Assembly (NCBI GenBank): GCA_032622095.1
Contig: CP136064.1
Span: forward strand, 1,676,001-1,740,000
Direction of reading: 5' to 3'
DNA: 64,000 nucleotides
DNA from: Siphonodentalium dalli
Taxonomy: Eukaryota > Mollusca > Scaphopoda > Gadilida > Siphonodentaliidae
Made by a program: the position numbers and the translations under genes
The notes under the pieces: generated by a model
Told to the model about the DNA's origin: nothing
Seen by the model: only the letters and a program-made list of their open reading frames with translations
Database searches by the model: none
Part shown: positions 48,401-63,280 of the stretch, in pieces
Position numbering within the stretch: the stretch's first letter is position 1
Layout of the letters: the number at the start of each line of letters is the position of its first letter

Positions 48401-51400
48401 GTGGAGTACGGTTGGATATTTTCTATTTGGCGCATGTTTCTCCATACCGCGCCATGTCAAATCTGGCCATATCCGAATCGGGTTGTCATTTACAATGACT
48501 ACAGAAAATAAATATCTTCATGTTGGAATGCAAATGTATGTTTAAAGGAACAGATGTATCTCAACTTAAAGGAACATAAGTAACACAGTCACCAACTTTA
48601 AGGGGTATCTGCTATAGACTGGTTCCATGGTGGAGTACGGTTGGATATTTTCAATTTGGCGCATGTTTTTCCATACCGCGCCATGTCAAATCTGGCCATA
48701 TCCGAATCGGGTTGTCATTTACAATGACTACAGAAAATAAATATCTTCATGTTGGAAAGCAAATGTATGTTTAAAGGAACAGATGTATCTCAACTTAAAG
48801 GGACATAAGTAACACAGTCACCAACTTAAAGGGGTATCTGCTATAGACTGGTTCCATGGTGGAGTACGGTTGGATATTTTCAATTTGGCGCATGTTTCTC
48901 CATACCGCGCCATGTCAAATCTGGCCATATCCGAATCGGGTTGTCATTTACAATGACTGCAGAAAATATATATCTTCATGTTGGAATGCAAATGTATGTT
49001 TAAAGGAACAGATGTATCTCAACTTAAAGGGACATAAGTAACACCGTCACCAACTTTAAGGGGTATCTGCTATAGACTGGTTACATGGTGGAGTACGGTT
49101 GGATATTTTCTATTTGGCGCATGTTTCTCCATACCGCGCCATGTCAAATCTGGCCATATCCGAATCGGGTTGTCATTTACAATGACTACAGAAAATAAAT
49201 ATCTTCATGTTGGAATGCAAATGTATGTTTAAAGGAACAGATGTATCTCAACTTAAAGGGACATATGTAACACAGTCACCAACTTTAAGGGGTATCTGCT
49301 ATAGACTGGTTCCATGGTGGAGTACGGTTGGATATTTTCTATTTGGCGCATGTTTCTCCATACCGCGCCATGTCAAATCTGGCCATATCCGAATCGGGTT
49401 GTCATTTACAATGACTACAGAAAATAAATATCTTCATGTTGGAATGCAAATGTATGTTTAAAGAAACAGATGTATCTCAACTTAAAGGAACATAAGTAAC
49501 ACAGTCACCAACTTTAAGGGGTATCTGCTATAGACTGGTTCCATGGTGGAGTACTGTTGGATATTTTCAATTTGGCGCATGTTTCTCCCTACCGCGCCAT
49601 GTCAAATGTGGCCATATCCGAATCGGGTTGTCATTTACAATGACTACAGAAAATAAATATCTTCATGTTGGAATGCAAATGTATGTTTAAAGGAACAGAT
49701 GTATCTCAACTTAAAGGGACATAAGTAACACAGTCACCAACTTTAAGGGGTATCTGCTATAGACTGGTTCCATGGTGGAGTACGGTTGGATATTTTCAAT
49801 TTGGCGCATGTTTTTCCATACCGCGCCATGTCAAATCTGGCCATATCCGAATCGGGTTGTCATTTACAATGACTACAGAAAATAAATATCTTCATGTTGG
49901 AAAGCAAATGTATGTTTAAAGGAACAGATGTATCTCAACTTAAAGGGACATAAGTAACACAGTCACCAACTTAAAGGGGTATCTGCTATAGACTGGTTCC
50001 ATGGTGGAGTACGGTTGGATATTTTCAATTTGGCGCATGTTTCTCCATACCGCGCCATGTCAAATCTGGCCATATCCGAATCGGGTTGTCATTTACAATG
50101 ACTGCAGAAAATATATATCTTCATGGTGGAATGCAAATGTATGTTTAAAGGAACAGATGTATCTCAACTTAAAGGGACATAAGTAACACAGTCACCAACT
50201 TAAAGGGGTATCTGCTATAGACTGGTTCCATGGTGGAGTACGGTTGGATATTTTCAATTTGGCGCATGTTTCTCCATACCGCGCCATGTCAAATCTGGCC
50301 CTATCCGAATCGGGTTGTCATTTACAATGACTGCAGAAAATATATATCTTCATGGTGGAATGCAAATGTATGTTTAAAGGAACAGATGTATCTCAACTTA
50401 AAGGGACATAAGTAACACAGTCACCAATTTTAAGGGGTATCTGCTATAGACTGGTTCCATGGTGGAGTACGGTTGGATATTTTCAATTTGGCGCATGTTT
50501 CTCCATACCGCACCATGTCAAATCTGGCCATATCCGAATCGGGTTGTCATTTACAATGACTGCAGAAAATAAATATCTTCATGTTGGAATGCAAATGTAT
50601 GTTTAAAGGAACAGATGTATCTCAACTTAAAGGGACATAAGTAACACAGTCACCAACTTAAAGAGGTGTCTGATTTAGACTGGTTCCATGGTGGAGTACG
50701 GTTGGATATTTTCTACTTGGCGCATGTTTCTCCATACCGCGCCATGTCAAATCTGGCCATATCCGAATCGGGTTGTCATTTACAATGACTACAGAAAATA
50801 AATATCTTCATGTTGGAATGCAAATGTATGTTTAGAGGAACAGATGTATCTCAACTTAAAGGGACATAAGTAACACAGTCACCAACTTTAAGGGGTATCT
50901 GCTATAGACTGGTTCCATGGTGGAGTACGGTTGGATATTTTCTATTTGGCGCATGTTTCTCCATACCGCGCCATGTCAAATCTGGCCATATCCGAATCGG
51001 GTTGTCATTTACAATGACTACAGAAATTAAATATCTTCATGTTGGAATGCAAATGTATGTTTAAAGGAACAGATGTATCTCAACTTAAAGGGACATAAGT
51101 AACACAGTCACCAACTTTAAGGGGTATCTGCTATAGTCTGGTTCCATGGTGGAGTACTGTTGGATATTTTCAATTTGGCGCATGTTTCTCCATACCGCGC
51201 CATGTCAAATCTGGCCATATCCGAATCGGGTTGTCATTTACAATGACTACAGAAAATAAATATCTTCATGTTGGAATGCAAATGTATGTTTAAAGGAACA
51301 GATGTATCTCAACTTAAAGGGACATAAGTAACACAGTCACCAACTTTAAGGGGTATCTGCTATAGACTGGTTCCATGGTGGAGTACGGTTGGATATTTTC

Positions 51401-54121
51401 AATTTGGCGCATGTTTCTCCATACCGCGCCATGTCAAATCTGGCCATATCCGAATCGGGTTGTCATTTACAATGACTGCAGAAAATATATATCTTCATGG
51501 TGGAATGCAAATGTATGTTTAAAGGAACAGATGTATCTCAACTTAAAGGGACATAAGTAACACAGTCACCAACTTAAAGGGGTGTCTGATATAGACTGGT
51601 TCCATGGTGGAGTACGGTTGGATATTTTCAATTTGGCGCATGTTTCTCCCTACCGCGTCATGTCAAATCTGGCCCTATCCGAATCGGGTTGTCAATTACA
51701 ATGACTGCAGAAAATATATATCTTCATGGTGGAATGCAAATGTATGTTAAAGAAACAGATGTATCTCAACTTAAAGGGACATAAGTAACACAGTCACCAA
51801 CTTTAAGGGGTATCTGCTATAGACTGGTTCCATGGTGGAGTACGGTTGGATATTTTCAATTTGGCGCTTGTTTCTCCATACCGCGCCATGTCAAATCTGG
51901 CCATATCCGAATCGGGTTGTCATTTACAATGACTGCAGAAAATATATATCTTCATGTTGGAATGCAAATGTATGTTTAAAGGAACAGATGTATCTCAACT
52001 TAAAGGGACATAAGTAACACAGTCACCAACTTTAAGGGGTATCTGCTATAGACTGGTTCCATGGTGGAGTACGGTTGGATATTTTCAATTTGGCGCATGT
52101 TTCTCCATACCGCGCCATGTCAAATCTGGCCATATCCGAATCGGGTTGTCATTTACAATGACTGCAGAAAATATATATCTTCATGTTGGAATGCAAATGT
52201 ATGTTTAAAGGAACAGATGTATCTCAACTTAAAGGGACATAAGTAACACCGTCACCAACTTTAAGGGATATCTGCTATAGACTGGTTACATGGTGGAGTA
52301 CGGTTGGATATTTTCAATTTTGCGCATGTTTCTCCATACCGCGCCATGTCAAATCTGGCCATATCCGAATCGGGTTGTCATTTACAATGACTACAGAAAA
52401 TAAATATCTTCATGTTGGAATGCAAATGTATGTTTAAAGGAACAGATGTATCTCAACTTAAAGGAACATAAGTAACACAGTCACCAACTTAAAGAGGTGT
52501 CTGATTTAGACTGGTTCCATGGTGGAGTACGGTTGGATATTTTCTATTTGGCGCATGTTTCTCCATACCGCGCCATGTCAAATCTGGCCATATCCGAATC
52601 GGGTTGTCATTTACAATGACTACAGAAAATAAATATCTTCATGTTGGAATGCAAATGTATGTTTAAAGGAACAGATGTATCTCAACTTAAAGGGACATAA
52701 GTAACACCGTCACCAACTTTAAGGGATATCTGCTATAGACTGGTTACATGGTGGAGTACGGTTGGATATTTTCAATTTTGCGCATGTTTCTCCATACCGC
52801 GCCATGTCAAATCTGGCCATATCCGAATCGGGTTGTCATTTACAATGACTACAGAAAATAAATATCTTCATGTTGGAATGCAAATGTATGTTTAAAGGAA
52901 CAGATGTATCTCAACTTAAAGGGACATAAGTAACACAGTTACCAACTTTAAGGGGTATCTGCTATAGACTGGTTCCATGGTGGAGTACGGTTGGATATTT
53001 TCTATTTGGCGCATGTTTCTCCATACCGCGCCATGTCAAATCTGGCCATATCCGAATCGGGTTGTCATTTACAATGACTACAGAAAATAAATATCTTCAT
53101 GTTGGAATGCAAATGTATGTTTAAAGAAACAGATGTATCTCAACTTAAAGGGACATAAGTAACACAGTCACCAACTTTAAGGGGTATCTGCTATAGACTG
53201 GTTCCATGGTGGAGTACTGTTGGATATTTTCAATTTGGCGCATGTTTCTCCCTACCGCGCCATGTCAAATCTGGCCATATCCGAATCGGGTTGTCATTTA
53301 CAATGACTACAGAAAATAAATATCTTCATGTTGGAATGCAAATGTATGTTTAAAGAAACAGATGTATCTCAACTTAAAGGAACATAAGTAACACAGTCAC
53401 CAACTTTAAGGGGTATCTGCTATAGACTGGTTCCATGGTGGAGTACTGTTGGATATTTTCAATTTGGTGCATGTTTCTCCCTACCGCGCCATGTCAAATC
53501 TGGCCATATCCGAATCGGGTTGTCATTTACAATGACTACAGAAAATAAATATCTTCATGTTGGAATGCAAATGTATGTTTAAAGGAACAGATGTATCTCA
53601 ACTTAAAGGGACATAAGTAACACAGTCACCAACTTTAAGGGGTATCTGCTATAGACTGGTTCCATGGTGGAGTACGGTTGGATATTTTCAATTTGGCGCA
53701 TGTTTTTCCATACCGCGCCATGTCAAATCTGGCCATATCCGAATCGGGTTGTCATTTACAATGACTACAGAAAATAAATATCTTCATGTTGGAAAGCAAA
53801 TGTATGTTTAAAGGAACAGATGTATCTCAACTTAAAGGGACATAAGTAACACAGTCACCAACTTAAAGGGGTATCTGCTATAGACTGGTTCCATGGTGGA
53901 GTACGGTTGGATATTTTCAATTTGGCGCATGTTTCTCCATACCGCGCCATGTCAAATCTGGCCATATCCGAATCGGGTTGTCATTTACAATGACTGCAGA
54001 AAATATATATCTTCATGTTGGAATGCAAATGTATGTTTAAAGGAACAGATGTATCTCAACTTAAAGGGACATAAGTAACACTGTCACCAACTTTAAGGGG
54101 TATCTGCTATAGACTGGTTAC
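45421..54121. repeat. Large HOR copy 1 (38 monomers, 8701 bp)
   Basis: Monomers 45421 to 54121 are repeated in order in the next copy. Private substitutions used as tags: CAAGTCTGG (45942), AAACGTATG (46932), ATCTAGCC (48236), GACTAGTT (48392), AAATGTGG (near 49609), CCGCACC (near 50513), TATAGTCTGG (51137), TCAATTAC with a 1-bp deletion TATGTTAAAG (51695-51748), CAGTTACC (52940) and GGTGCATG (53468). Inside, a series starting with a PstI/caccg monomer recurs at 46108, 47711 and 48856 with five to seven monomers per round. The segment 48856-50687 is the module amplified threefold at 39009-44504. Confidence 0.92.
51746..51749. other. 1-bp deletion shared by both large-HOR copies
   Basis: TATGTTAAAG replaces TATGTTTAAAG, giving a 228-bp monomer. 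The same deletion, with the same nearby TCAATTAC change, is found near 60906. The paralogous monomer at 5801 has neither, so both arose before the 9-kb duplication and after the split from the 5.8-kb paralogue. Confidence 0.9.
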
Positions 54122-57100
54122 ATGGTGGAGTACGGTTGGATATTTTCAATTTTGCGCATGTTTCTCCATACCGCGCCATGTCAAATCTGGCCATATCCGA
54201 ATCGGGTTGTCATTTACAATGACTACAGAAAATAAATATCTTCATGTTGGAATGCAAATGTATGTTTAAAGGAACAGATGTATCTCAACTTAAAGGAACA
54301 TAAGTAACACAGTCACCAACTTAAAGAGGTGTCTGATTTAGACTGGTTCCATGGTGGAGTACGGTTGGATATTTTCTATTTTGCGCATGTTTCTCCATAC
54401 CGCGCCATGTCAAATCTGGCCATATCCGAATCGGGTTGTCATTTACAATGACTGCAGAAAATATATATCTTCATGTTGGAATGCAAATGTATGTTTAAAG
54501 GAACAGATGTATCTCAACTTAAAGGGACATAAGTAACACAGTCACCAACTTTAAGGGGTATCTGCTATAGACTGGTTACATGGTGGAGTACGGTTGGATA
54601 TTTTCAATTTTGCGCATGTTTCTCCATACCGCGCCATGTCAAGTCTGGCCATATCCGAATCGGGTTGTCATTTACAATGACTGCAGAAAATATATATCTT
54701 CATGGTGGAATGCAAATGTATGTTTAAAGGAACAGATGTATCTCAACTTAAAGGGACATAAGTAACACAGTCACCAACTTTAAGGGGTATCTGCTATAGA
54801 CTGGTTCCATGGTGGAGTACGGTTGGATATTTTCAATTTGGCGCATGTTTCTCCATACCGCGCCATGTCAAATCTGGCCATATCCGAATCGGGTTGTCAT
54901 TTACAATGACTGCAGAAAATATATATCTTCATGTTGGAATGCAAATGTATGTTTAAAGGAACAGATGTATCTCAACTTAAAGGGACATAAGTAACACCGT
55001 CACCAACTTTAAGGGGTATCTGCTATAGACTGGTTACATGGTGGAGTATGGTTGGATATTTTCAATTTTGCGCATGTTTCTCCATACCGCGCCATGTCAA
55101 ATCTGGCCATATCCGAATCGGGTTGTCATTTACAATGACTGCAGAAAATATATATCTTCATGTTGGAATGCCAATGTATGTTTAAAGGAACAGATGTATC
55201 TCAACTTAAAGGGACATAAGTAACACAGTCACCAACTTTAAGGGGTATCTGCTATAGACTGGTTACATGGTGGAGTACGGTTGGATATTTTCAATTTTGC
55301 GCATGTTTCTCCATACCGCGCCATGTCAAATCTGGCCATATCCGAATCGGGTTGTCATTTACAATGACTGCAGAAAATAAATATCTTCATGTTGGAATGC
55401 AAATGTATGTTTAAAGGAACAGATGTATCTCAACTTAAAGGAACATAAGTAACACAGTCACCAACTTAAAGAGGTGTCTGATTTAGACTGGTTCCATGGT
55501 GGAGTACGGTTGGATATTTTCTATTTGGCGCATGTTTCTCCATACCGCGCCATGTCAAATCTGGCCATATCCGAATCGGGTTGTCATTTACAATGACTAC
55601 AGAAAATAAATATCTTCATGTTGGAATGCAAACGTATGTTTAAAGGAACAGATGTATCTCAACTTAAAGGGACATAAGTAACACAGTCACCAACTTTAAG
55701 GGGTATCTGCTATAGACTGGTTCCATGGTGGAGTACGGTTGGATATTTTCTATTTGGCGCATGTTTCTCCATACCGCGCCATGTCAAATCTGGCCATATC
55801 CGAATCGGGTTGTCATTTACAATGACTACAGAAAATAAATATCTTCATGTTGGAATGCAAATGTATGTTTAAAGAAACAGATGTATCTCAACTTAAAGGA
55901 ACATAAGTAACACAGTCACCAACTTTAAGGGGTATCTGCTATAGACTGGTTCCATGGTGGAGTACTGTTGGATATTTTCAATTTGGCGCATGTTTCTCCC
56001 TACCGCGCCATGTCAAATCTGGCCATATCCGAATCGGGTTGTCATTTACAATGACTACAGAAAATAAATATCTTCATGTTGGAATGCAAATGTATGTTTA
56101 AAGGAACAGATGTATCTCAACTTAAAGGGACATAAGTAACACAGTCACCAACTTTAAGGGGTATCTGCTATAGACTGGTTCCATGGTGGAGTACGGTTGG
56201 ATATTTTCAATTTGGCGCATGTTTTTCCATACCGCGCCATGTCAAATCTGGCCATATCCGAATCGGGTTGTCATTTACAATGACTACAGAAAATAAATAT
56301 CTTCATGTTGGAAAGCAAATGTATGTTTAAAGGAACAGATGTATCTCAACTTAAAGGGACATAAGTAACACAGTCACCAACTTAAAGGGGTATCTGCTAT
56401 AGACTGGTTCCATGGTGGAGTACGGTTGGATATTTTCAATTTGGCGCATGTTTCTCCATACCGCGCCATGTCAAATCTGGCCATATCCGAATCGGGTTGT
56501 CATTTACAATGACTGCAGAAAATATATATCTTCATGTTGGAATGCAAATGTATGTTTAAAGGAACAGATGTATCTCAACTTAAAGGGACATAAGTAACAC
56601 CGTCACCAACTTTAAGGGGTATCTGCTATAGACTGGTTACATGGTGGAGTACGGTTGGATATTTTCAATTTTGCGCATGTTTCTCCATACCGCGCCATGT
56701 CAAATCTGGCCATATCCGAATCGGGTTGTCATTTACAATGACTGCAGAAAATATATATCTTCATGTTGGAATGCAAATGTATGTTTAAAGGAACAGATGT
56801 ATCTCAACTTAAAGGGACATAAGTAACACAGTCACCAACTTTAAGGGGTATCTGCTATAGACTGGTTACATGGTGGAGTACGGTTGGATATTTTCAATTT
56901 TGCGCATGTTTCTCCATACCGCGCCATGTCAAATCTGGCCATATCCGAATCGGGTTGTCATTTACAATGACTGCAGAAAATATATATCTTCATGTTGGAA
57001 TGCAAATGTATGTTTAAAGGAACAGATGTATCTCAACTTAAAGGGACATAAGTAACACCGTCACCAACTTTAAGGGGTATCTGCTATAGACTGGTTACAT

Positions 57101-60100
57101 GGTGGAGTACGGTTGGATATTTTCAATTTTGCGCATGTTTCTCCATACCGCGCCATGTCAAATCTGGCCATATCCGAATCGGGTTGTCATTTACAATGAC
57201 TGCAGAAAATATATATCTTCATGTTGGAATGCAAATGTATGTTTAAAGGAACAGATGTATCTCAACTTAAAGGGACATAAGTAACACAGTCACCAACTTT
57301 AAGGGGTATCTGCTATAGACTGGTTACATGGTGGAGTACGGTTGGATATTTTCAATTTTGCGCATGTTTCTCCATACCGCGCCATGTCAAATCTAGCCAT
57401 ATCCGAATCGGGTTGTCATTTACAATGACTGCAGAAAATAAATATCTTCATGTTGGAATGCAAATGTATGTTTAAAGGAACAGATGTATCTCAACTTAAA
57501 GGAACATAAGTAACACAGTCACCAACTTAAAGAGGTGTCTGATTTAGACTAGTTCCATGGTGGAGTACGGTTGGATATTTTCTATTTGGCGCATGTTTCT
57601 CCATACCGCGCCATGTCAAATCTGGCCATATCCGAATCGGGTTGTCATTTACAATGACTACAGAAAATAAATATCTTCATGTTGGAATGCAAATGTATGT
57701 TTAAAGGAACAGATGTATCTCAACTTAAAGGAACATAAGTAACACAGTCACCAACTTTAAGGGGTATCTGCTATAGACTGGTTCCATGGTGGAGTACGGT
57801 TGGATATTTTCAATTTGGCGCATGTTTTTCCATACCGCGCCATGTCAAATCTGGCCATATCCGAATCGGGTTGTCATTTACAATGACTACAGAAAATAAA
57901 TATCTTCATGTTGGAAAGCAAATGTATGTTTAAAGGAACAGATGTATCTCAACTTAAAGGGACATAAGTAACACAGTCACCAACTTAAAGGGGTATCTGC
58001 TATAGACTGGTTCCATGGTGGAGTACGGTTGGATATTTTCAATTTGGCGCATGTTTCTCCATACCGCGCCATGTCAAATCTGGCCATATCCGAATCGGGT
58101 TGTCATTTACAATGACTGCAGAAAATATATATCTTCATGTTGGAATGCAAATGTATGTTTAAAGGAACAGATGTATCTCAACTTAAAGGGACATAAGTAA
58201 CACCGTCACCAACTTTAAGGGGTATCTGCTATAGACTGGTTACATGGTGGAGTACGGTTGGATATTTTCTATTTGGCGCATGTTTCTCCATACCGCGCCA
58301 TGTCAAATCTGGCCATATCCGAATCGGGTTGTCATTTACAATGACTACAGAAAATAAATATCTCCATGTTGGAATGCAAATGTATGTTTAAAGGAACAGA
58401 TGTATCTCAACTTAAAGGGACATATGTAACACAGTCACCAACTTTAAGGGGTATCTGCTATAGACTGGTTCCATGGTGGAGTACGGTTGGATATTTTCTA
58501 TTTGGCGCATGTTTCTCCATACCGCGCCATGTCAAATCTGGCCATATCCGAATCGGGTTGTCATTTACAATGACTACAGAAAATAAATATCTTCATGTTG
58601 GAATGCAAATGTATGTTTAAAGAAACAGATGTATCTCAACTTAAAGGAACATAAGTAACACAGTCACCAACTTTAAGGGGTATCTGCTATAGACTGGTTC
58701 CATGGTGGAGTACTGTTGGATATTTTCAATTTGGCGCATGTTTCTCCCTACCGCGCCATGTCAAATGTGGCCATATCCGAATCGGGTTGTCATTTACAAT
58801 GACTACAGAAAATAAATATCTTCATGTTGGAATGCAAATGTATGTTTAAAGGAACAGATGTATCTCAACTTAAAGGGACATAAGTAACACAGTCACCAAC
58901 TTTAAGGGGTATCTGCTATAGACTGGTTCCATGGTGGAGTACGGTTGGATATTTTCAATTTGGCGCATGTTTTTCCATACCGCGCCATGTCAAATCTGGC
59001 CATATCCGAATCGGGTTGTCATTTACAATGACTACAGAAAATAAATATCTTCATGTTGGAAAGCAAATGTATGTTTAAAGGAACAGATGTATCTCAACTT
59101 AAAGGGACATAAGTAACACAGTCACCAACTTAAAGGGGTATCTGCTATAGACTGGTTCCATGGTGGAGTACGGTTGGATATTTTCAATTTGGCGCATGTT
59201 TCTCCATACCGCGCCATGTCAAATCTGGCCATATCCGAATCGGGTTGTCATTTACAATGACTGCAGAAAATATATATCTTCATGGTGGAATGCAAATGTA
59301 TGTTTAAAGGAACAGATGTATCTCAACTTAAAGGGACATAAGTAACACAGTCACCAACTTAAAGGGGTATCTGCTATAGACTGGTTCCATGGTGGAGTAC
59401 GGTTGGATATTTTCAATTTGGCGCATGTTTCTCCATACCGCGCCATGTCAAATCTGGCCCTATCCGAATCGGGTTGTCATTTACAATGACTGCAGAAAAT
59501 ATATATCTTCATGGTGGAATGCAAATGTATGTTTAAAGGAACAGATGTATCTCAACTTAAAGGGACATAAGTAACACAGTCACCAATTTTAAGGGGTATC
59601 TGCTATAGACTGGTTCCATGGTGGAGTACGGTTGGATATTTTCAATTTGGCGCATGTTTCTCCATACCGCACCATGTCAAATCTGGCCATATCCGAATCG
59701 GGTTGTCATTTACAATGACTGCAGAAAATAAATATCTTCATGTTGGAATGCAAATGTATGTTTAAAGGAACAGATGTATCTCAACTTAAAGGGACATAAG
59801 TAACACAGTCACCAACTTAAAGAGGTGTCTGATTTAGACTGGTTCCATGGTGGAGTACGGTTGGATATTTTCTACTTGGCGCATGTTTCTCCATACCGCG
59901 CCATGTCAAATCTGGCCATATCCGAATCGGGTTGTCATTTACAATGACTACAGAAAATAAATATCTTCATGTTGGAATGCAAATGTATGTTTAGAGGAAC
60001 AGATGTATCTCAACTTAAAGGGACATAAGTAACACAGTCACCAACTTAAAGGGGTATCTGCTATAGACTGGTTCCATGGTGGAGTACGGTTGGATATTTT

Positions 60101-63100
60101 CTATTTGGCGCATGTTTCTCCATACCGCGCTATGTCAAATCTGGCCATATCCGAATCGGGTTGTCATTTACAATGACTACAGAAATTAAATATCTTCATG
60201 TTGGAATGCAAATGTATGTTTAAAGGAACAGATGTATCTCAACTTAAAGGGACATAAGTAACACAGTCACCAACTTTAAGGGGTATCTGCTATAGTCTGG
60301 TTCCATGGTGGAGTACTGTTGGATATTTTCAATTTGGCGCATGTTTCTCCATACCGCGCCATGTCAAATCTGGCCATATCCGAATCGGGTTGTCATTTAC
60401 AATGACTACAGAAAATAAATATCTTCATGTTGGAATGCAAATGTATGTTTAAAGGAACAGATGTATCTCAACTTAAAGGGACATAAGTAACACAGTCACC
60501 AACTTTAAGGGGTATCTGCTATAGACTGGTTCCATGGTGGAGTACGGTTGGATATTTTCAATTTGGCGCATGTTTCTCCATACCGCGCCATGTCAAATCT
60601 GGCCATATCCGAATCGGGTTGTCATTTACAATGACTGCAGAAAATATATATCTTCATGGTGGAATGCAAATGTATGTTTAAAGGAACAGATGTATCTCAA
60701 CTTAAAGGGACATAAGTAACACAGTCACCAACTTAAAGGGGTGTCTGATATAGACTGGTTCCATGGTGGAGTACGGTTGGATATTTTCAATTTGGCGCAT
60801 GTTTCTCCCTACCGCGTCATGTCAAATCTGGCCCTATCCGAATCGGGTTGTCAATTACAATGACTGCAGAAAATATATATCTTCATGGTGGAATGCAAAT
60901 GTATGTTAAAGAAACAGATGTATCTCAACTTAAAGGGACATAAGTAACACAGTCACCAACTTTAAGGGGTATCTGCTATAGACTGGTTCCATGGTGGAGT
61001 ACGGTTGGATATTTTCAATTTGGCGCTTGTTTCTCCATACCGCGCCATGTCAAATCTGGCCATATCCGAATCGGGTTGTCATTTACAATGACTGCAGAAA
61101 ATATATATCTTCATGTTGGAATGCAAATGTATGTTTAAAGGAACAGATGTATCTCAACTTAAAGGGACATAAGTAACACAGTCACCAACTTTAAGGGGTA
61201 TCTGCTATAGACTGGTTCCATGGTGGAGTACGGTTGGATATTTTCAATTTGGCGCATGTTTCTCCATACCGCGCCATGTCAAATCTGGCCATATCCGAAT
61301 CGGGTTGTCATTTACAATGACTGCAGAAAATATATATCTTCATGTTGGAATGCAAATGTATGTTTAAAGGAACAGATGTATCTCAACTTAAAGGGACATA
61401 AGTAACACCGTCACCAACTTTAAGGGATATCTGCTATAGACTGGTTACATGGTGGAGTACGGTTGGATATTTTCAATTTTGCGCATGTTTCTCCATACCG
61501 CGCCATGTCAAATCTGGCCATATCCGAATCGGGTTGTCATTTACAATGACTACAGAAAATAAATATCTTCATGTTGGAATGCAAATGTATGTTTAAAGGA
61601 ACAGATGTATCTCAACTTAAAGGAACATAAGTAACACAGTCACCAACTTAAAGAGGTGTCTGATTTAGACTGGTTCCATGGTGGAGTACGGTTGGATATT
61701 TTCTATTTGGCGCATGTTTCTCCATACCGCGCCATGTCAAATCTGGCCATATCCGAATCGGGTTGTCATTTACAATGACTACAGAAAATAAATATCTTCA
61801 TGTTGGAATGCAAATGTATGTTTAAAGGAACAGATGTATCTCAACTTAAAGGGACATAAGTAACACCGTCACCAACTTTAAGGGATATCTGCTATAGACT
61901 GGTTACATGGTGGAGTACGGTTGGATATTTTCAATTTTGCGCATGTTTCTCCATACCGCGCCATGTCAAATCTGGCCATATCCGAATCGGGTTGTCATTT
62001 ACAATGACTACAGAAAATAAATATCTTCATGTTGGAATGCAAATGTATGTTTAAAGGAACAGATGTATCTCAACTTAAAGGGACATAAGTAACACAGTTA
62101 CCAACTTTAAGGGGTATCTGCTATAGACTGGTTCCATGGTGGAGTACGGTTGGATATTTTCTATTTGGCGCATGTTTCTCCATACCGCGCCATGTCAAAT
62201 CTGGCCATATCCGAATCGGGTTGTCATTTACAATGACTACAGAAAATAAATATCTTCATGTTGGAATGCAAATGTATGTTTAAAGAAACAGATGTATCTC
62301 AACTTAAAGGGACATAAGTAACACAGTCACCAACTTTAAGGGGTATCTGCTATAGACTGGTTCCATGGTGGAGTACTGTTGGATATTTTCAATTTGGCGC
62401 ATGTTTCTCCCTACCGCGCCATGTCAAATCTGGCCATATCCGAATCGGGTTGTCATTTACAATGACTACAGAAAATAAATATCTTCATGTTGGAATGCAA
62501 ATGTATGTTTAAAGAAACAGATGTATCTCAACTTAAAGGAACATAAGTAACACAGTCACCAACTTTAAGGGGTATCTGCTATAGACTGGTTCCATGGTGG
62601 AGTACTGTTGGATATTTTCAATTTGGTGCATGTTTCTCCCTACCGCGCCATGTCAAATCTGGCCATATCCGAATCGGGTTGTCATTTACAATGACTACAG
62701 AAAATAAATATCTTCATGTTGGAATGCAAATGTATGTTTAAAGGAACAGATGTATCTCAACTTAAAGGGACATAAGTAACACAGTCACCAACTTTAAGGG
62801 GTATCTGCTATAGACTGGTTCCATGGTGGAGTACGGTTGGATATTTTCAATTTGGCGCATGTTTTTCCATACCGCGCCATGTCAAATCTGGCCATATCCG
62901 AATCGGGTTGTCATTTACAATGACTACAGAAAATAAATATCTTCATGTTGGAAAGCAAATGTATGTTTAAAGGAACAGATGTATCTCAACTTAAAGGGAC
63001 ATAAGTAACACAGTCACCAACTTAAAGGGGTATCTGCTATAGACTGGTTCCATGGTGGAGTACGGTTGGATATTTTCAATTTGGCGCATGTTTCTCCATA

Positions 63101-63280
63101 CCGCGCCATGTCAAATCTGGCCATATCCGAATCGGGTTGTCATTTACAATGACTGCAGAAAATATATATCTTCATGTTGGAATGCAAATGTATGTTTAAA
63201 GGAACAGATGTATCTCAACTTAAAGGGACATAAGTAACACAGTCACCAACTTAAAGGGGTATCTGCTATAGACTGGTTCC
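54122..63280. repeat. Large HOR copy 2 (40 monomers, 9159 bp)
   Basis: All tags of copy 1 return. With the 8701-bp offset: CAAGTCTGG at 54643 and AAACGTATG at 55633. With the 9159-bp offset: ATCTAGCC at 57395, GACTAGTT at 57551, TATAGTCTGG at 60296, CAGTTACC at 62099, GGTGCATG at 62627, and the TATGTTAAAG deletion near 60906. The offset changes because two extra monomers lie at 56870-57327. By eye only a handful of other differences were seen (for example 55172, 58364, 60047 and 60131), so the copies are almost identical and the duplication is recent. The match ends near 63230. Confidence 0.92.
56870..57327. repeat. Two extra monomers in large HOR copy 2
   Basis: The monomers starting at 56870 and 57099 have no counterpart in copy 1. 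Both are of the GTTACATGG / CAATTTTGCGC / PstI / AAAATATATATC class, like the preceding monomer at 56641. The position where the offset to copy 1 changes from 8701 to 9159 bp falls here. A small unequal exchange after, or in one product of, the large duplication explains this. Confidence 0.85.

Noticed and set aside
49207-49461. 84-codon frame spanning two monomers
   Set aside because: It results from a single A to T change at position 182 that removes a stop. The product would be a frame-shifted reading of the same satellite, with no recognisable domain.
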